From positions 372,001-436,000 of the forward strand of contig NZ_JACYFU010000003.1 of assembly GCF_014837245.1 (NCBI RefSeq): DNA of 64,000 nucleotides, in the 5' to 3' direction. Under the pieces are notes generated by a model, which saw nothing but the letters and a program-made list of their open reading frames with translations, was not told the origin of the DNA and searched no databases. Within the stretch, counting starts at the first letter, position 1, and each line of letters starts with the position of its first letter. Origin of the DNA: Devosia oryzisoli. GTDB taxonomy: Bacteria > Pseudomonadota > Alphaproteobacteria > Rhizobiales > Devosiaceae. Positions 54,381 through 64,000 of this stretch are shown piece after piece. Position numbers and translations under genes: made by a program.

Positions 54381-56093
54381 TCAGTTCTGGTCGCGCGTGA
54401 AGATCCAGGCCACTTCGCACCCGGAGGTCACGGCAGTTTCCAGCACGATCTGGCGGGTCCGATGAAATCCCATCGAAGCCGATTGACGCACGCTTTCCTC
54501 CTCCCGGAAGGTTGCGCCTTCCCAGAGGAAACTCCACGCCTGCCCATTGCCCAACACAAGCCGGACCATGCCGTCCCCGGTGCCGCTGCGTACCGCAATG
54601 CCGGGAGCCAGGTGGAAACGGATCGATAGGCGCCCCCTCGGCTCACCCTGAGAGACGATGCGGTCCTGCCCGACCAAGGTCGTTCCCTCCGAAAGCAGGG
54701 TCAGTCTGCGCTCGATCTCGGCACCGAAGCGGCCGACGTAGCCGCTGCTGACCATCGTCAGAGCGTGCTCGACGCTGTCGAGCTCCATCTGGGGGCTCGG
54801 ACGCTTCGAAAGGCCGCGTCCGCCGACGAACATGTCCTCTCCGTCGATTGTGGGTGCGGAATGCGCCACCCCCTGCCGAAAGACGTCGCGGCTTTCCGGC
54901 AGATCAGCTGGGGCTGGGCCGCAATTGCCGACGATCAGGTCGCTTCCGATGGCAAACTCAAAGGCAAGGGCTCCGGCATGGGCATCGCCGTCGAAACCCT
55001 GCGGCGGCCGTATTCCGCTATCCCCGATAAGGACTGCATCGCCCGAGCGGACGATGCCGTATCCCCCCAACAGTCTTGAACGGCGGGAGGCCAACAGCGC
55101 TTGAGCCTGCACCGCGACGAGCACATCGTGCGCCACCTGGCCGCAGCCGTTCGCGTAGGTCGGTTCTCCCGTCGTAAGCGTCAGGGCGTCCAGTGCCTCG
55201 TGCATTCGGTCGACCCGATTGGCCAGGTCGGCCATGGCGGGACTCGTCTGACGGCCCGCGGCGCGGCGCAAGCTCGTCAGCTCCGTCAGGAGGTTGAGCT
55301 GGAGGCGCGGGTTACGCGAAAGATGCAACCCATCGTTGTCCATCTGAGACGACAATATACCGTCCAGCCGCGCCACAGCCCGGTCGACCGTGTCTGTCTG
55401 ATCCCTCTGCGCCAACACGACGCCGAGGGACCCAATGGCTGCGAATAGTCGCTCCACCGGGTCTGCCGCCAGGCCGCCACGCACCGCAAGACTTCGAGCC
55501 TGCGTCGCAAGGCTGGCGCGTATTGTCCGACTTTGCTCTGGCGTTGCGCCCTCGAGCAGCAAGGGCAGGTGCCTTAGCCAGTTGAGAATGCGCTGTGCCG
55601 TGAGGGTCAGGGTCCACGTTTCCCGCGCAAAGCGTCCTTCCCTGCCGATCCAGTCGAGCACCAGGGTGCGAGCAAACTGGCGCTCGCCAGAGTCCCTTGT
55701 TTCGCGAAAATGTCTCAGCCATGCGAAGCTTTGGAGACTTTGCCACCAATCAGGGTGGTCCACATCGAGCCCAAAGGGCGAAAGTCCGCCGGTGTCGACG
55801 AGTTTGGACGCAAGCAGGTAGCGGCCAGCCATCATCTCGCGCACGGCCTGCGGGTCGGCAGGTCTGAATTCTGGGAGAGCGTTGGGATAGCTGCTTTCAG
55901 CCTGGCCCTGCCAAGTCCAGCGCAGGACCCACGAGGTCACGAGACGGTCGGCTAGTGACCGCGCCACTCTGCCGGCTCCGAGGGTTCGTAGTCTCATTCC
56001 CGCCACCCTGAGCGCGAAGTCCAAACGCTGGGCCTTTTGCCGATGCAAAGATACGCCACTCGACCCTCGCTGATGCTGCCGCTCCGGCCGCAT
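54381..56093 (-). CDS. Heparinase II/III-family protein
   Basis: This protein of about 570 residues has a helical (alpha/alpha toroid) N-terminal half (SLQSFAWLRHFRETRDSGERQFARTLVLDWI; TALTAQRILNWLRHLPLLL-type helices) and a beta-sandwich C-terminal half (EHALTMVSSGYVGRFGAEIERRL; GRLSIRFHLAPGIAV). The family includes polysaccharide lyases. Members placed between purH and rsmB are conserved in Hyphomicrobiales, with unproven substrates. ATG 56093 is the chosen start because longer frames run into rsmB; a GTG at 56108 is also possible. No signal peptide is evident. Confidence 0.83.
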   Translation of the reverse strand: MRPERQHQRGSSGVSLHRQKAQRLDFALRVAGMRLRTLGAGRVARSLADRLVTSWVLRWTWQGQAESSYPNALPEFRPADPQAVREMMAGRYLLASKLVDTGGLSPFGLDVDHPDWWQSLQSFAWLRHFRETRDSGERQFARTLVLDWIGREGRFARETWTLTLTAQRILNWLRHLPLLLEGATPEQSRTIRASLATQARSLAVRGGLAADPVERLFAAIGSLGVVLAQRDQTDTVDRAVARLDGILSSQMDNDGLHLSRNPRLQLNLLTELTSLRRAAGRQTSPAMADLANRVDRMHEALDALTLTTGEPTYANGCGQVAHDVLVAVQAQALLASRRSRLLGGYGIVRSGDAVLIGDSGIRPPQGFDGDAHAGALAFEFAIGSDLIVGNCGPAPADLPESRDVFRQGVAHSAPTIDGEDMFVGGRGLSKRPSPQMELDSVEHALTMVSSGYVGRFGAEIERRLTLLSEGTTLVGQDRIVSQGEPRGRLSIRFHLAPGIAVRSGTGDGMVRLVLGNGQAWSFLWEGATFREEESVRQSASMGFHRTRQIVLETAVTSGCEVAWIFTRDQN

Positions 56094-56136
56094 CGCCCTC
56101 TTCGTCACCCCCTCCCGGAGGTATTGCAAAAACTGC

Positions 56137-57438
56137 TTAGCGCGTTCGCCGGAAGCGCGCCACGAAGAAGCCGTCCATGCCCCCAGTTTGTCCATTGGGC
56201 GCCATGCCGGGATGTGTTCGGACAAGGCCGCGCGGTGTAATGGCTTCTTTGAGACCCGGCAGCTCCCCGGGCGTCACGGGATAGAGCGCAAGCCCAGGCA
56301 GGGCCTGCTTGACCCAGTCGGCTTGGTCCTCCCCTTCGACTGCTTCAAGGGAGCACACGCAGTAGATTAGTGTGCCGCCGACAGCGAGACAGCGATAGGC
56401 ATTGGCCAGGAGCGATCGCTGTAGCTGCACGCGCCCCGCGATATCGGCTTCTGCCCTATGCCAGAGCACCTCAGGGTGGCGGCGGAAAGTGCCGGTGGCC
56501 GAGCACGGCGCATCAAGAAGGACGCCGTCAAACACCGTTGCAGGTGCGAAGCTGGCCGCGTCACCGACTACGATGTCAGGGGTATAGCCAAGCCGATCCA
56601 TGTTGGCTCGCAGCCGTTCGAGCCGCGCCGCATCGCTGTCCAGCGCGGTGACAGCATAGCCGCTTTTCGAGAGTTGAGCGGTCTTGCCGCCCGGGGCGGC
56701 GCAAAGGTCAAGAACGGCGCTGCCTGGAGCTAGGTGAAGTAACCGTGCGGGTATGGCGGCGGCGACATCCTGAACCCACCATCGACCTTGCTGGTAGCCG
56801 AGCAGGTCTTCAACGGACCGATCGCGGTTTTTGAGGCGGACCGTGTCCATGAGAGCCGGCTCAGCATCTAGGGCGGCAACAAGTTCTGGATCGTCATCGC
56901 GCAAGGTGAGATCGAGCGGCGCGCCTGCAACCAGAGCCTCGGCGCACTGTCGAACAACATCGCTGCCATAGCTTGCCGACCAGGCGACACGCGCCCGCTC
57001 GGGCAGCAGCAGCATCTCGTCCATGAGACCGTACCGGGCCGAATTCCCCTGAGCCTTGCGCAGCACAGCGTTCATCAGCCCCGTCAGGTGCCGCGCCTTG
57101 GCATCACGCTTGAGGGCTTCCACGGCCAGGAACAGCGCGCTGTGGGCACCGAGCTCCGGCAGGAAGACCAGCTGCGCCAAGGACAGGCGCACGATGGCCT
57201 CGAACGTTCCCGAGCGCGGTGGCAGGCCCTTGGCCAGCGTTTCCTCGAGGATGGCGTTGATCTGGCCGTGCCGCCGGAGCGCCGTGGTGATGAGCCGGTT
57301 GGCGAGGGCGCGGTCGCGGCCATCGGGCAGCTCTGTGGCGGTAAGCGGCAAAAAATGCTCGCCGCGCAGCACATCGCGCAGCCGCTGGGCAGCGATGAGG
57401 CGGAGCTTGAGCCCCGCCGGATCGGGTTTTCTGGTCAC
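56137..57438 (-). CDS. rsmB: 16S rRNA (cytosine-C5) methyltransferase RsmB (Sun)
   Basis: This 433-residue enzyme has an N-terminal NusB-like RNA-binding domain (KLRLIAAQRLRDVLRGEHFL ... LTGLMNAVLRKAQGN) and a Rossmann-fold methyltransferase domain: VLDLCAAPGGKTAQL (SAM site), VTALDSDAARLERLRAN, the catalytic-turn LDAPCSATGTFRRHPEV (motif IV cysteine) and TLIYCVCSLEAVEGE (motif VI nucleophile cysteine). The start is GTG 57438 (VTRKPDPAGLKLRLIA), with AAGG upstream; a TTG at 57480 is less likely. It lies downstream of htpX. Confidence 0.93.
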   Translation of the reverse strand: MTRKPDPAGLKLRLIAAQRLRDVLRGEHFLPLTATELPDGRDRALANRLITTALRRHGQINAILEETLAKGLPPRSGTFEAIVRLSLAQLVFLPELGAHSALFLAVEALKRDAKARHLTGLMNAVLRKAQGNSARYGLMDEMLLLPERARVAWSASYGSDVVRQCAEALVAGAPLDLTLRDDDPELVAALDAEPALMDTVRLKNRDRSVEDLLGYQQGRWWVQDVAAAIPARLLHLAPGSAVLDLCAAPGGKTAQLSKSGYAVTALDSDAARLERLRANMDRLGYTPDIVVGDAASFAPATVFDGVLLDAPCSATGTFRRHPEVLWHRAEADIAGRVQLQRSLLANAYRCLAVGGTLIYCVCSLEAVEGEDQADWVKQALPGLALYPVTPGELPGLKEAITPRGLVRTHPGMAPNGQTGGMDGFFVARFRRTR

Positions 57439-57500
57439 GTCATTCGCCTTGCCAATGGTCGCAGGGCCGGAGCCGCACAACCGGTCCTGGCCCGAACGCC

Positions 57501-58484
57501 TTACCCCCAGGGACCGCGAGCGCGTCCGCTATCGCTCGGACGGTCCACGGTCGGCACGCGCCAGCCGCTGGTGGACGCGCCCATGGTGCTTGGGCGTCCG
57601 CGCGGTGACTCGGGCCAGGCGCCCTTATCGTTCACCTGCATGGTTGCGGCAAGCTCCTGCAACGCCGCGATGCGGTTTCCGGTATCGGGGTGGGTCGAAA
57701 ACAGGTTGTCCATCCGCACCCCCGAAAGCGGGTTGACGATGTACATGTGCGCCATCGCCGGGTTGCGTTCGGCCGCGACATTGACCTGGCGGCCCGCGAG
57801 GGTGGCGATCTTGTTGAGCGCGGAGGCCAGCGCCAGCGGGTCGCCCGCGATCTCGGCACCATGGCGATCCGCCTCGTATTCGCGCGTGCGGCTGACGGCC
57901 ATCTGCACCATCATGGCGGCGACCGGCGCGAGGAACACCATCAGGAGGGCGCCGACACCGCCAAGCGGGTTATCGCGGTTGTTGCCGCCGCCGAAGAACA
58001 GGCCGAACTGCGCCAGCGCCGAAACGGCACCGGCAAGTGTCGCGGTGATGGTCATGGTGAGGGTGTCGCGGTTCTTGATATGCGCCAGCTCGTGCGCCAC
58101 GACCCCCGCCACTTCCCGTGTTTCGAGATTGCGCAACAGGCCCGACGAGACCGCGACGGCCGCATTTTGCGGGTCGCGCCCGGTGGCGAAGGCGTTGGGC
58201 TGGTCGGTTTCGATCACATAGACCCGCGGCGTCGGGATACCGGCGCGCTGGGCGAGAACGTCAACCATCTGATAGAGTTCGGGCGCGCGCGAGCGCTCCA
58301 CCGGCACCGCATTCTGCATGCGCAGCACCAGCTTGTCCGAGTTCCAGTAGGCGAAGATGTTGGTCACGGCCGCGAAGGCCAGGGCGATGAACATGCCGCT
58401 GGTCCCGCCGATGAAATACCCAACGACCATGAACAGGGCCGTCATGGCCGCCAACAGGGCGAAGGTGCGCAGCGTATTAAACAT
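57501..58484 (-). CDS. htpX: Membrane protease HtpX
   Basis: This 327-residue inner-membrane zinc protease degrades misfolded membrane proteins. It has two N-terminal membrane segments ([21 protein letters not shown] and [17 protein letters not shown]), the zinc motif [18 protein letters not shown], two more hydrophobic segments and [15 protein letters not shown] with the third ligand. A C-terminal 40-residue tail is rich in Pro, Ser and Gly. A CTTG-N18-CCAACATAG sequence (58546 down to 58516) upstream is a weak RpoH-type candidate. Confidence 0.96.
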   Translation of the reverse strand: MFNTLRTFALLAAMTALFMVVGYFIGGTSGMFIALAFAAVTNIFAYWNSDKLVLRMQNAVPVERSRAPELYQMVDVLAQRAGIPTPRVYVIETDQPNAFATGRDPQNAAVAVSSGLLRNLETREVAGVVAHELAHIKNRDTLTMTITATLAGAVSALAQFGLFFGGGNNRDNPLGGVGALLMVFLAPVAAMMVQMAVSRTREYEADRHGAEIAGDPLALASALNKIATLAGRQVNVAAERNPAMAHMYIVNPLSGVRMDNLFSTHPDTGNRIAALQELAATMQVNDKGAWPESPRGRPSTMGASTSGWRVPTVDRPSDSGRARGPWG

Positions 58485-58583
58485 GGCAAACCCTTGGGTT
58501 GTCGATTTCAGCTAACTATGTTGGGTGTGCACCAGTTCCGCGCAAGCGGCAGCACCGAAAGTCGCGGCACGAAGGAGAGCGCG

Positions 58584-58787
58584 ATGAGCAATGAGACCGA
58601 GCACCCGACCCCGCCACCGCGCGCGATAAACCCGGCGGCGCAGCGCGCGCTGGCGGAAGCGCAGGCACGGCGAGACGAAATCGACGCGGCCACGGCCATG
58701 GCCCCCAGGGAAAGAGGCGGCCGCGGCGGGCTGGAGCCCGTGCGCTATGGCGATTGGGAAATCAAGGGATTGACCAGCGACTTCTGA
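58584..58787 (+). CDS. DUF1674 / SDHAF4-family small protein
   Basis: This 67-residue protein reads MSNETEHPTPPPRAINPAAQ and ends RGGLEPVRYGDWEIKGLTSDF. The C-terminal 'P.RYGDWE.KG..SDF' block is the DUF1674 signature. The eukaryotic member SDHAF4 (Sdh8) helps assemble succinate dehydrogenase; a like role in bacteria is inferred. ATG 58584 follows GAAGGAG closely. It is divergent from htpX across 99 bp, a conserved arrangement in this order. Confidence 0.9.
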   Translation: MSNETEHPTPPPRAINPAAQRALAEAQARRDEIDAATAMAPRERGGRGGLEPVRYGDWEIKGLTSDF

Positions 58788-58794
58788 GACCTGG

Positions 58795-58941
58795 TCAGCC
58801 CAGGATGTCGGCGATGCTGAAGCCGGCCGCCGAGACGGCGATGGTGGTGGCGACCGTGATGATGGCGGCGATGAGGGCGTATTCGACAGCCGAAATTCCG
58901 GCGTTGTCGCGCATCAGTCGTTTGAGGAGCCGGAGGAGCAT
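58795..58941 (-). CDS. Flp-family type IVb pilin (orphan)
   Basis: This 48-residue protein reads MLLRLLKRLMRDNAGISAVE then YALIAAIITVATTIAVSAAG and FSIADILG. The short basic leader, the 'G-I-S-A-V-E-Y-A' prepilin-processing context with the key glutamate and tyrosine, and the hydrophobic helix are the Flp/Fap pilin pattern. Flp pilins form fibres assembled by Tad secretion machinery, but no cpa or tad genes lie in the window, so it is an orphan here. AAGG precedes the ATG at 58941. It lies 74 bp before ccmG but on the same strand, possibly a separate unit. Confidence 0.85.
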   Translation of the reverse strand: MLLRLLKRLMRDNAGISAVEYALIAAIITVATTIAVSAAGFSIADILG

Positions 58942-59015
58942 CACTGGTTACCTTGCCGCATGGCGGTCATCTGCCCCAGCGAGGCTGAACGCAATCTGAA
59001 CGAACACCCAGTCCG

Positions 59016-59549
59016 TCAGCTTCCGGCCTTTTTGAGGGCAGGGATCACCTCCTGCTCGAGCGATTGCGGCGTCAGCGGCCCGACGTGCTTGTAGGTGATG
59101 ACGCCGTCCGCATCCACGATGAAGGTTTCGGGAACGCCATAGACCCCCCAGTCGATCGAGGCGCGACGGTCGCGGTCGGCGCCCACGGCATCGTAAGGGT
59201 TGCCGAGTTCTTCCAGAAACGCCCGGGCGTTTTCCGGGGCATCGGCCTGGTTGATGCCGAAGAGGCGAACGCCCGTCTCGGCCTTGAGCGCTTCGAGCAG
59301 GGGGTGCTCGTCGCGGCAGGGGATGCACCAGCTGGCAAAGACGTTGACGATGGTGGTCTGGCCGGTGAGGTCAGCGGTGGAAAAGCCGGGGACGGCGAGG
59401 CCTTCCACGGCCGCGAGCTCGATCGGCGGGGCCGGCTTGTCGATCAGCACGGAGCGAACCAGCCCCGGGTCCCGGTCGATGGTCGAGGCAAAGACAGCAA
59501 CCAGGGCGATCAGCGCAATGAGGGGCAGGGCAAAGAGGACGTAGCGCAT
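59016..59549 (-). CDS. ccmG: Cytochrome c maturation thioredoxin CcmG (DsbE)
   Basis: This 177-residue periplasmic, membrane-anchored thioredoxin reduces apocytochrome c or CcmH. The anchor is YVLFALPLIALIALVAVFAS, and the redox site WCIPC has Cys75 and Cys78 within VNVFASWCIPCRDEHPLLEAL. The DsbE-type acidic segment YGVPETFIVDADG follows. ATG 59549 overlaps the ccmD stop by one base (TAATG). Confidence 0.95.
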   Translation of the reverse strand: MRYVLFALPLIALIALVAVFASTIDRDPGLVRSVLIDKPAPPIELAAVEGLAVPGFSTADLTGQTTIVNVFASWCIPCRDEHPLLEALKAETGVRLFGINQADAPENARAFLEELGNPYDAVGADRDRRASIDWGVYGVPETFIVDADGVITYKHVGPLTPQSLEQEVIPALKKAGS

Positions 59550-59707
59550 TAGGCTCGGTCGCTCCGGTCCCTGGTGTCCAGCTCCGCGAGCCGGCGCCGG
59601 GTACTGCGGGCAGCGGCGAGTGTCCACCCGATGACCAGCGCCAGCCCCATGGCGATGCCGGCATAGGCCGCGATGATGAATTCGGCGTGCTCTCCAAGGC
59701 CGATCAT
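59549..59707 (-). CDS. ccmD: Haem exporter protein CcmD
   Basis: This 52-residue protein, MIGLGEHAEFIIAAYAGIAM then [20 protein letters not shown], is a single membrane helix with a basic end, the CcmD pattern. CcmD joins CcmABC and is needed to release holo-CcmE. Its place between ccmC and ccmG, with 4-bp and 1-bp overlaps, confirms it. Confidence 0.9.
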   Translation of the reverse strand: MIGLGEHAEFIIAAYAGIAMGLALVIGWTLAAARSTRRRLAELDTRDRSDRA

Positions 59708-60465
59708 GCCGCGCTTCCTCGCGCCATACGCCGTTCCAGTGTTGCGATGCGGCGGCGGCGCACTTCGGTGTGCATGGCCACCAGCTGCAGGACGAGGAAC
59801 AGGAAAGTAAAGGCAAAGAACATGATGAAGAGCGGCGTCAGGATGGAACCCGGCATCTTGGGTCCCTCGGGGGTGAAGACGCTGGCCGGCTGGTGCAGCG
59901 TCGACCACCAGTCGACGGAGAACTTGATGATGGGAATGTTGACCGCGCCGACCAGCGTGAAGATGGCCACCACGCGCGCGGCCCGCAGTTGATCATCGAA
60001 GGCCCGCCAGAGGGCCACGATGCCAAGGTAGATGAAGAGCAGGACGAGGGTGGAGGTCATGCGCCCATCCCACTCCCAGAACGTGCCCCAGGTGGGCCGC
60101 CCCCACATCGAGCCGGTGAACAGCGCCATCGCGGTGAAGGCAGCGCCGAGCGGCGCGGCGGACTTCATCGAGACGTCGGCCATGGGATGGCGCCAGATCA
60201 GCGTGCCGAGAGCCGAAACCGCCATCGTGGCGTAGACGAACTGGCTGAGCCAGGCGGTGGGGACGTGCACGTACATGATGCGCACCGTGTCGCCCATCTG
60301 GTAGTCGGCCGGCGAGTTGAAGAAGGCGAACCACAGCCCCGCAGCAAAGAGCACGGCCGTCAGCGCCGCCAGCGGCCAGACCAGCGGACGCGTCAGCGCC
60401 ACGAACTGGCCGGGGTGGGCCAGCCGATTCCACCAGCTTATCTTGGGTGCGGTCTCGATGCTCAT
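59704..60465 (-). CDS. ccmC: Haem transporter/handling protein CcmC
   Basis: This 253-residue six-helix membrane protein presents haem to CcmE. It has the tryptophan-rich WGRPTWGTFWEWDGRMTS signature near the periplasmic face, and conserved histidines in RIMYVHVPTAWLSQF and VDWWSTLHQPASVF. It overlaps ccmD by 4 bp and lies 9 bp after ccmB. ccmE, ccmF and ccmH are not in the window. Confidence 0.96.
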   Translation of the reverse strand: MSIETAPKISWWNRLAHPGQFVALTRPLVWPLAALTAVLFAAGLWFAFFNSPADYQMGDTVRIMYVHVPTAWLSQFVYATMAVSALGTLIWRHPMADVSMKSAAPLGAAFTAMALFTGSMWGRPTWGTFWEWDGRMTSTLVLLFIYLGIVALWRAFDDQLRAARVVAIFTLVGAVNIPIIKFSVDWWSTLHQPASVFTPEGPKMPGSILTPLFIMFFAFTFLFLVLQLVAMHTEVRRRRIATLERRMARGSAA

Positions 60466-60474
60466 GCGCGGGCT

Positions 60475-61140
60475 CTACTCTTCCCCCCAGTCTATCGCAA
60501 GGGCCGCAGCAAAGGGAGAGAGCGCCAGCGCGGTGAGACTGAGTGCCGCAAGGAACAACAGGGCGGCGCCGGCCTGGTCGGGTCCACCCCCCATGGCGAT
60601 GGCGCCGACGCCGAAGATCAGCACCGGCACGCAGAGCGGGGCAATCAGGATCGGCGCCAGCAGCCCGCCCCGCCGTGTGGTGACCGTCACGGCCGCGCCG
60701 ATGGCGCCGAAGGCAGCGAGGGCCGGGGTGCCGAGCAACAGCGACACCACGGTGCGGGCGAAGGTGGGAAAATCCATGGCGAGGAGGACGGCAAGGAGGG
60801 GCGAGGCGACAATCAACGGCAGCGCCGCCGTCAGCCAATGCACGATCACCTTGGCGGCGACCACGGCGGCAAGCGGGACGTCGGCCAGCCGGTAGAGAGC
60901 CAGTGTGCCATCCTCCTGGTCAGGCCGGAACAGGCGGTCGAGACCGAGCAGCATGGCGAGGAATGCGGCGATCCAGACGATGCCCGGCGCGATGCGGGAC
61001 AACAGGGCCTGGTCCGGGCCCACTGCAAAGGGCGTTATGGCGCCGGTGATGACGAAGAACAGCACGATCGTCAGGACGTCGCCGCTGCCGCCTAATGCGA
61101 GGCGCAGATCGCGCCACAGAACGGCCAGGAACCCCCTCAT
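60475..61140 (-). CDS. ccmB: Haem exporter membrane subunit CcmB
   Basis: This 221-residue six-helix protein of the CcmABCD complex has GDVLTIVLFFVITGAITPFAVGPDQALLSRIAPGIVWIAAFLAMLLG and QEDGTLALYRLADVPLAAVV, the CcmB signature around residues 60-85. It overlaps ccmA by 4 bp. With CcmA it forms an ABC unit that powers CcmE release. Confidence 0.95.
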   Translation of the reverse strand: MRGFLAVLWRDLRLALGGSGDVLTIVLFFVITGAITPFAVGPDQALLSRIAPGIVWIAAFLAMLLGLDRLFRPDQEDGTLALYRLADVPLAAVVAAKVIVHWLTAALPLIVASPLLAVLLAMDFPTFARTVVSLLLGTPALAAFGAIGAAVTVTTRRGGLLAPILIAPLCVPVLIFGVGAIAMGGGPDQAGAALLFLAALSLTALALSPFAAALAIDWGEE

Positions 61141-61763
61141 GCCCGCGCCGCCAGGGCCAGAGTTCGCAGCGCGGGAAGCTCGATCTCGTCGTGCGTCGCG
61201 ATCACTGCCAGCCCCCCTTGTTCGAGATGCTGCGCCAGGAGGCTCGCGACCAGGCGGTGGCCGTCGGTATCGAGCGCAGCGGTGGGTTCATCGAGCAGCC
61301 AGAGCGGCCGGCGGGACACAAGGAGCCGTGCCAGCGCCAGGCGCCGCTGCTGCCCGGCCGACAGGTAGCCTGCGTCGAGCCCGGCGATGGGCAGCAGGCC
61401 CACCCGCTCCAGAGCCGCATCGACGGAAAGACCCGTCGGGCCATTGATGTCGCGCCAGAACGCCAGCGTCTGGCGGACGCCGAGCCGCGGCCGGACGGCA
61501 TTGCGGTGGCCGCAATAGTGCAGGGCAGGTCCGTCCTCCGGATCATGGCCGAAAAGGGAAACCTCGCCGCCCAGCGGTGGCAGGAGCCCGGCCAGCGACA
61601 GCAGCAGGGTGGACTTGCCTGCCCCGTTGGGGCCGCGCAGCAGCAGGCCGGCGCCGGGCTCCACGTCGAGGTCGAGACCTTCGATGAGCAGGGTGTCGCC
61701 CCGCCCGCAGGCCAGGGCCCGGGCGCGCAGGCTGATCGGTGAATGCACTTGCCGTGGCGTCAT
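61137..61763 (-). CDS. ccmA: Cytochrome c biogenesis ATP-binding protein CcmA
   Basis: This 208-residue ABC ATPase energises the CcmABCD complex. Walker A is [19 protein letters not shown], the signature [15 protein letters not shown], and Walker [14 protein letters not shown] with the H-loop [12 protein letters not shown] 61763 ([17 protein letters not shown]) is the likely start. It leads the minus-strand ccmABCDG run; the aconitase gene diverges from it across 158 bp. Confidence 0.94.
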   Translation of the reverse strand: MTPRQVHSPISLRARALACGRGDTLLIEGLDLDVEPGAGLLLRGPNGAGKSTLLLSLAGLLPPLGGEVSLFGHDPEDGPALHYCGHRNAVRPRLGVRQTLAFWRDINGPTGLSVDAALERVGLLPIAGLDAGYLSAGQQRRLALARLLVSRRPLWLLDEPTAALDTDGHRLVASLLAQHLEQGGLAVIATHDEIELPALRTLALAARA

Positions 61764-61921
61764 GGCCCCATCTCGTATTGAACCCAAGGTCTTGCTGGCA
61801 AGGGCAATCCCGATTGACTATAAGCCCACCTGAATTGGAGTCATTCCAGAAAACGCGGCATTTCGCTTCGCCCCACCGGAGCGCAATGGGCGCAAAGGCA
61901 GCAAGAAGAAGGGCGGAGCAG

Positions 61922-64000
<2,079 letters not shown>

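Noticed and set aside
59770..61095. 441-codon plus-strand frame opposite ccmC/ccmB
   Set aside because: Antisense shadow of two well-recognised ccm genes; composition is dominated by Gly, His, Arg and Glu repeats.

Overview
The window is a GC-rich chromosomal segment of an alphaproteobacterium of the order Hyphomicrobiales (Rhizobiales). The gene order hisB-DUF2628-hisH-hisA-hisF-hisE-coaA, the hslV-GNAT-hslU cluster, and the maf-aroE-coaE-dnaQ / hemE-rho-mnmE-mnmG-rsmG-parA-parB blocks are typical of that order. A Devosia-like family is my best guess, but the genus is an inference. Almost everything is vertically inherited housekeeping DNA. I see no prophage, insertion sequence with a transposase, CRISPR array, rRNA or tRNA gene.

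Layout. 1-9.5 kb: partial pabB, a small secreted protein, dnaK and dnaJ (each with a good RpoH-type heat-shock promoter), two VOC proteins, a flavin reductase, a phosphatase-fold protein, pyrF, a Nudix hydrolase, an adenosine-kinase-like gene and a TetR regulator. 9.5-16.3 kb: DUF2214, nth, DUF2244, an Ada-like methyltransferase, an AI-2E/PerM-type membrane protein, gpmA, dapB and coaA. 16.3-20.6 kb: the histidine operon on the minus strand, carrying a duplicated hisF start and intergenic repeat elements. 20.6-26.6 kb: hslV-GNAT-hslU, an XRE regulator, Smr, Tim44, fxsA and secB.

26.6-38.3 kb is the core of the window. The 442-bp gap between maf and hemE looks like the chromosomal origin. It holds a perfect DnaA box, two perfect and one near-perfect CtrA-type sites (TTAA-N7-TTAA) and an AT-rich segment next to hemE. 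Genes run outward from it on both sides: maf, aroE, coaE and dnaQ leftward; hemE, hemJ, rho, mnmE, mnmG, rsmG, parA and parB rightward. One perfect parS site and three degenerate ones lie in mnmE-rsmG, and three weaker copies lie farther away at 3.3, 17.8 and 45.1 kb. Together these form an origin/segregation region.

38.3-50 kb: holA, leuS, yggS, an OmpR-type regulator with a cyclic-nucleotide-binding protein, xth, rimM-trmD-rplS, two little-known genes, a zincin metallopeptidase and leuC. 50-52.7 kb: a two-gene unit, a Wzx-like flippase and an ATP-grasp ligase, which is the least explained functional module here. 52.7-64 kb: purH, a heparinase-like protein, rsmB, htpX, DUF1674 (SDHAF4-like), an orphan Flp-type pilin, the cytochrome c maturation genes ccmABCDG and a partial acnA.

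The short intergenic spaces carry at least two families of palindromic repeats. Many operons use 4-bp start/stop overlaps (ATGA, GTGA, TTGA), and GTG or TTG starts are frequent. I found no clearly novel multi-gene system. The most interesting items are the origin/parS architecture, the hisF 5' duplication that makes a coupled leader ORF, the long hairpin upstream of hslV, the competing-hairpin secB leader, the flippase/ATP-grasp pair and the orphan pilin.
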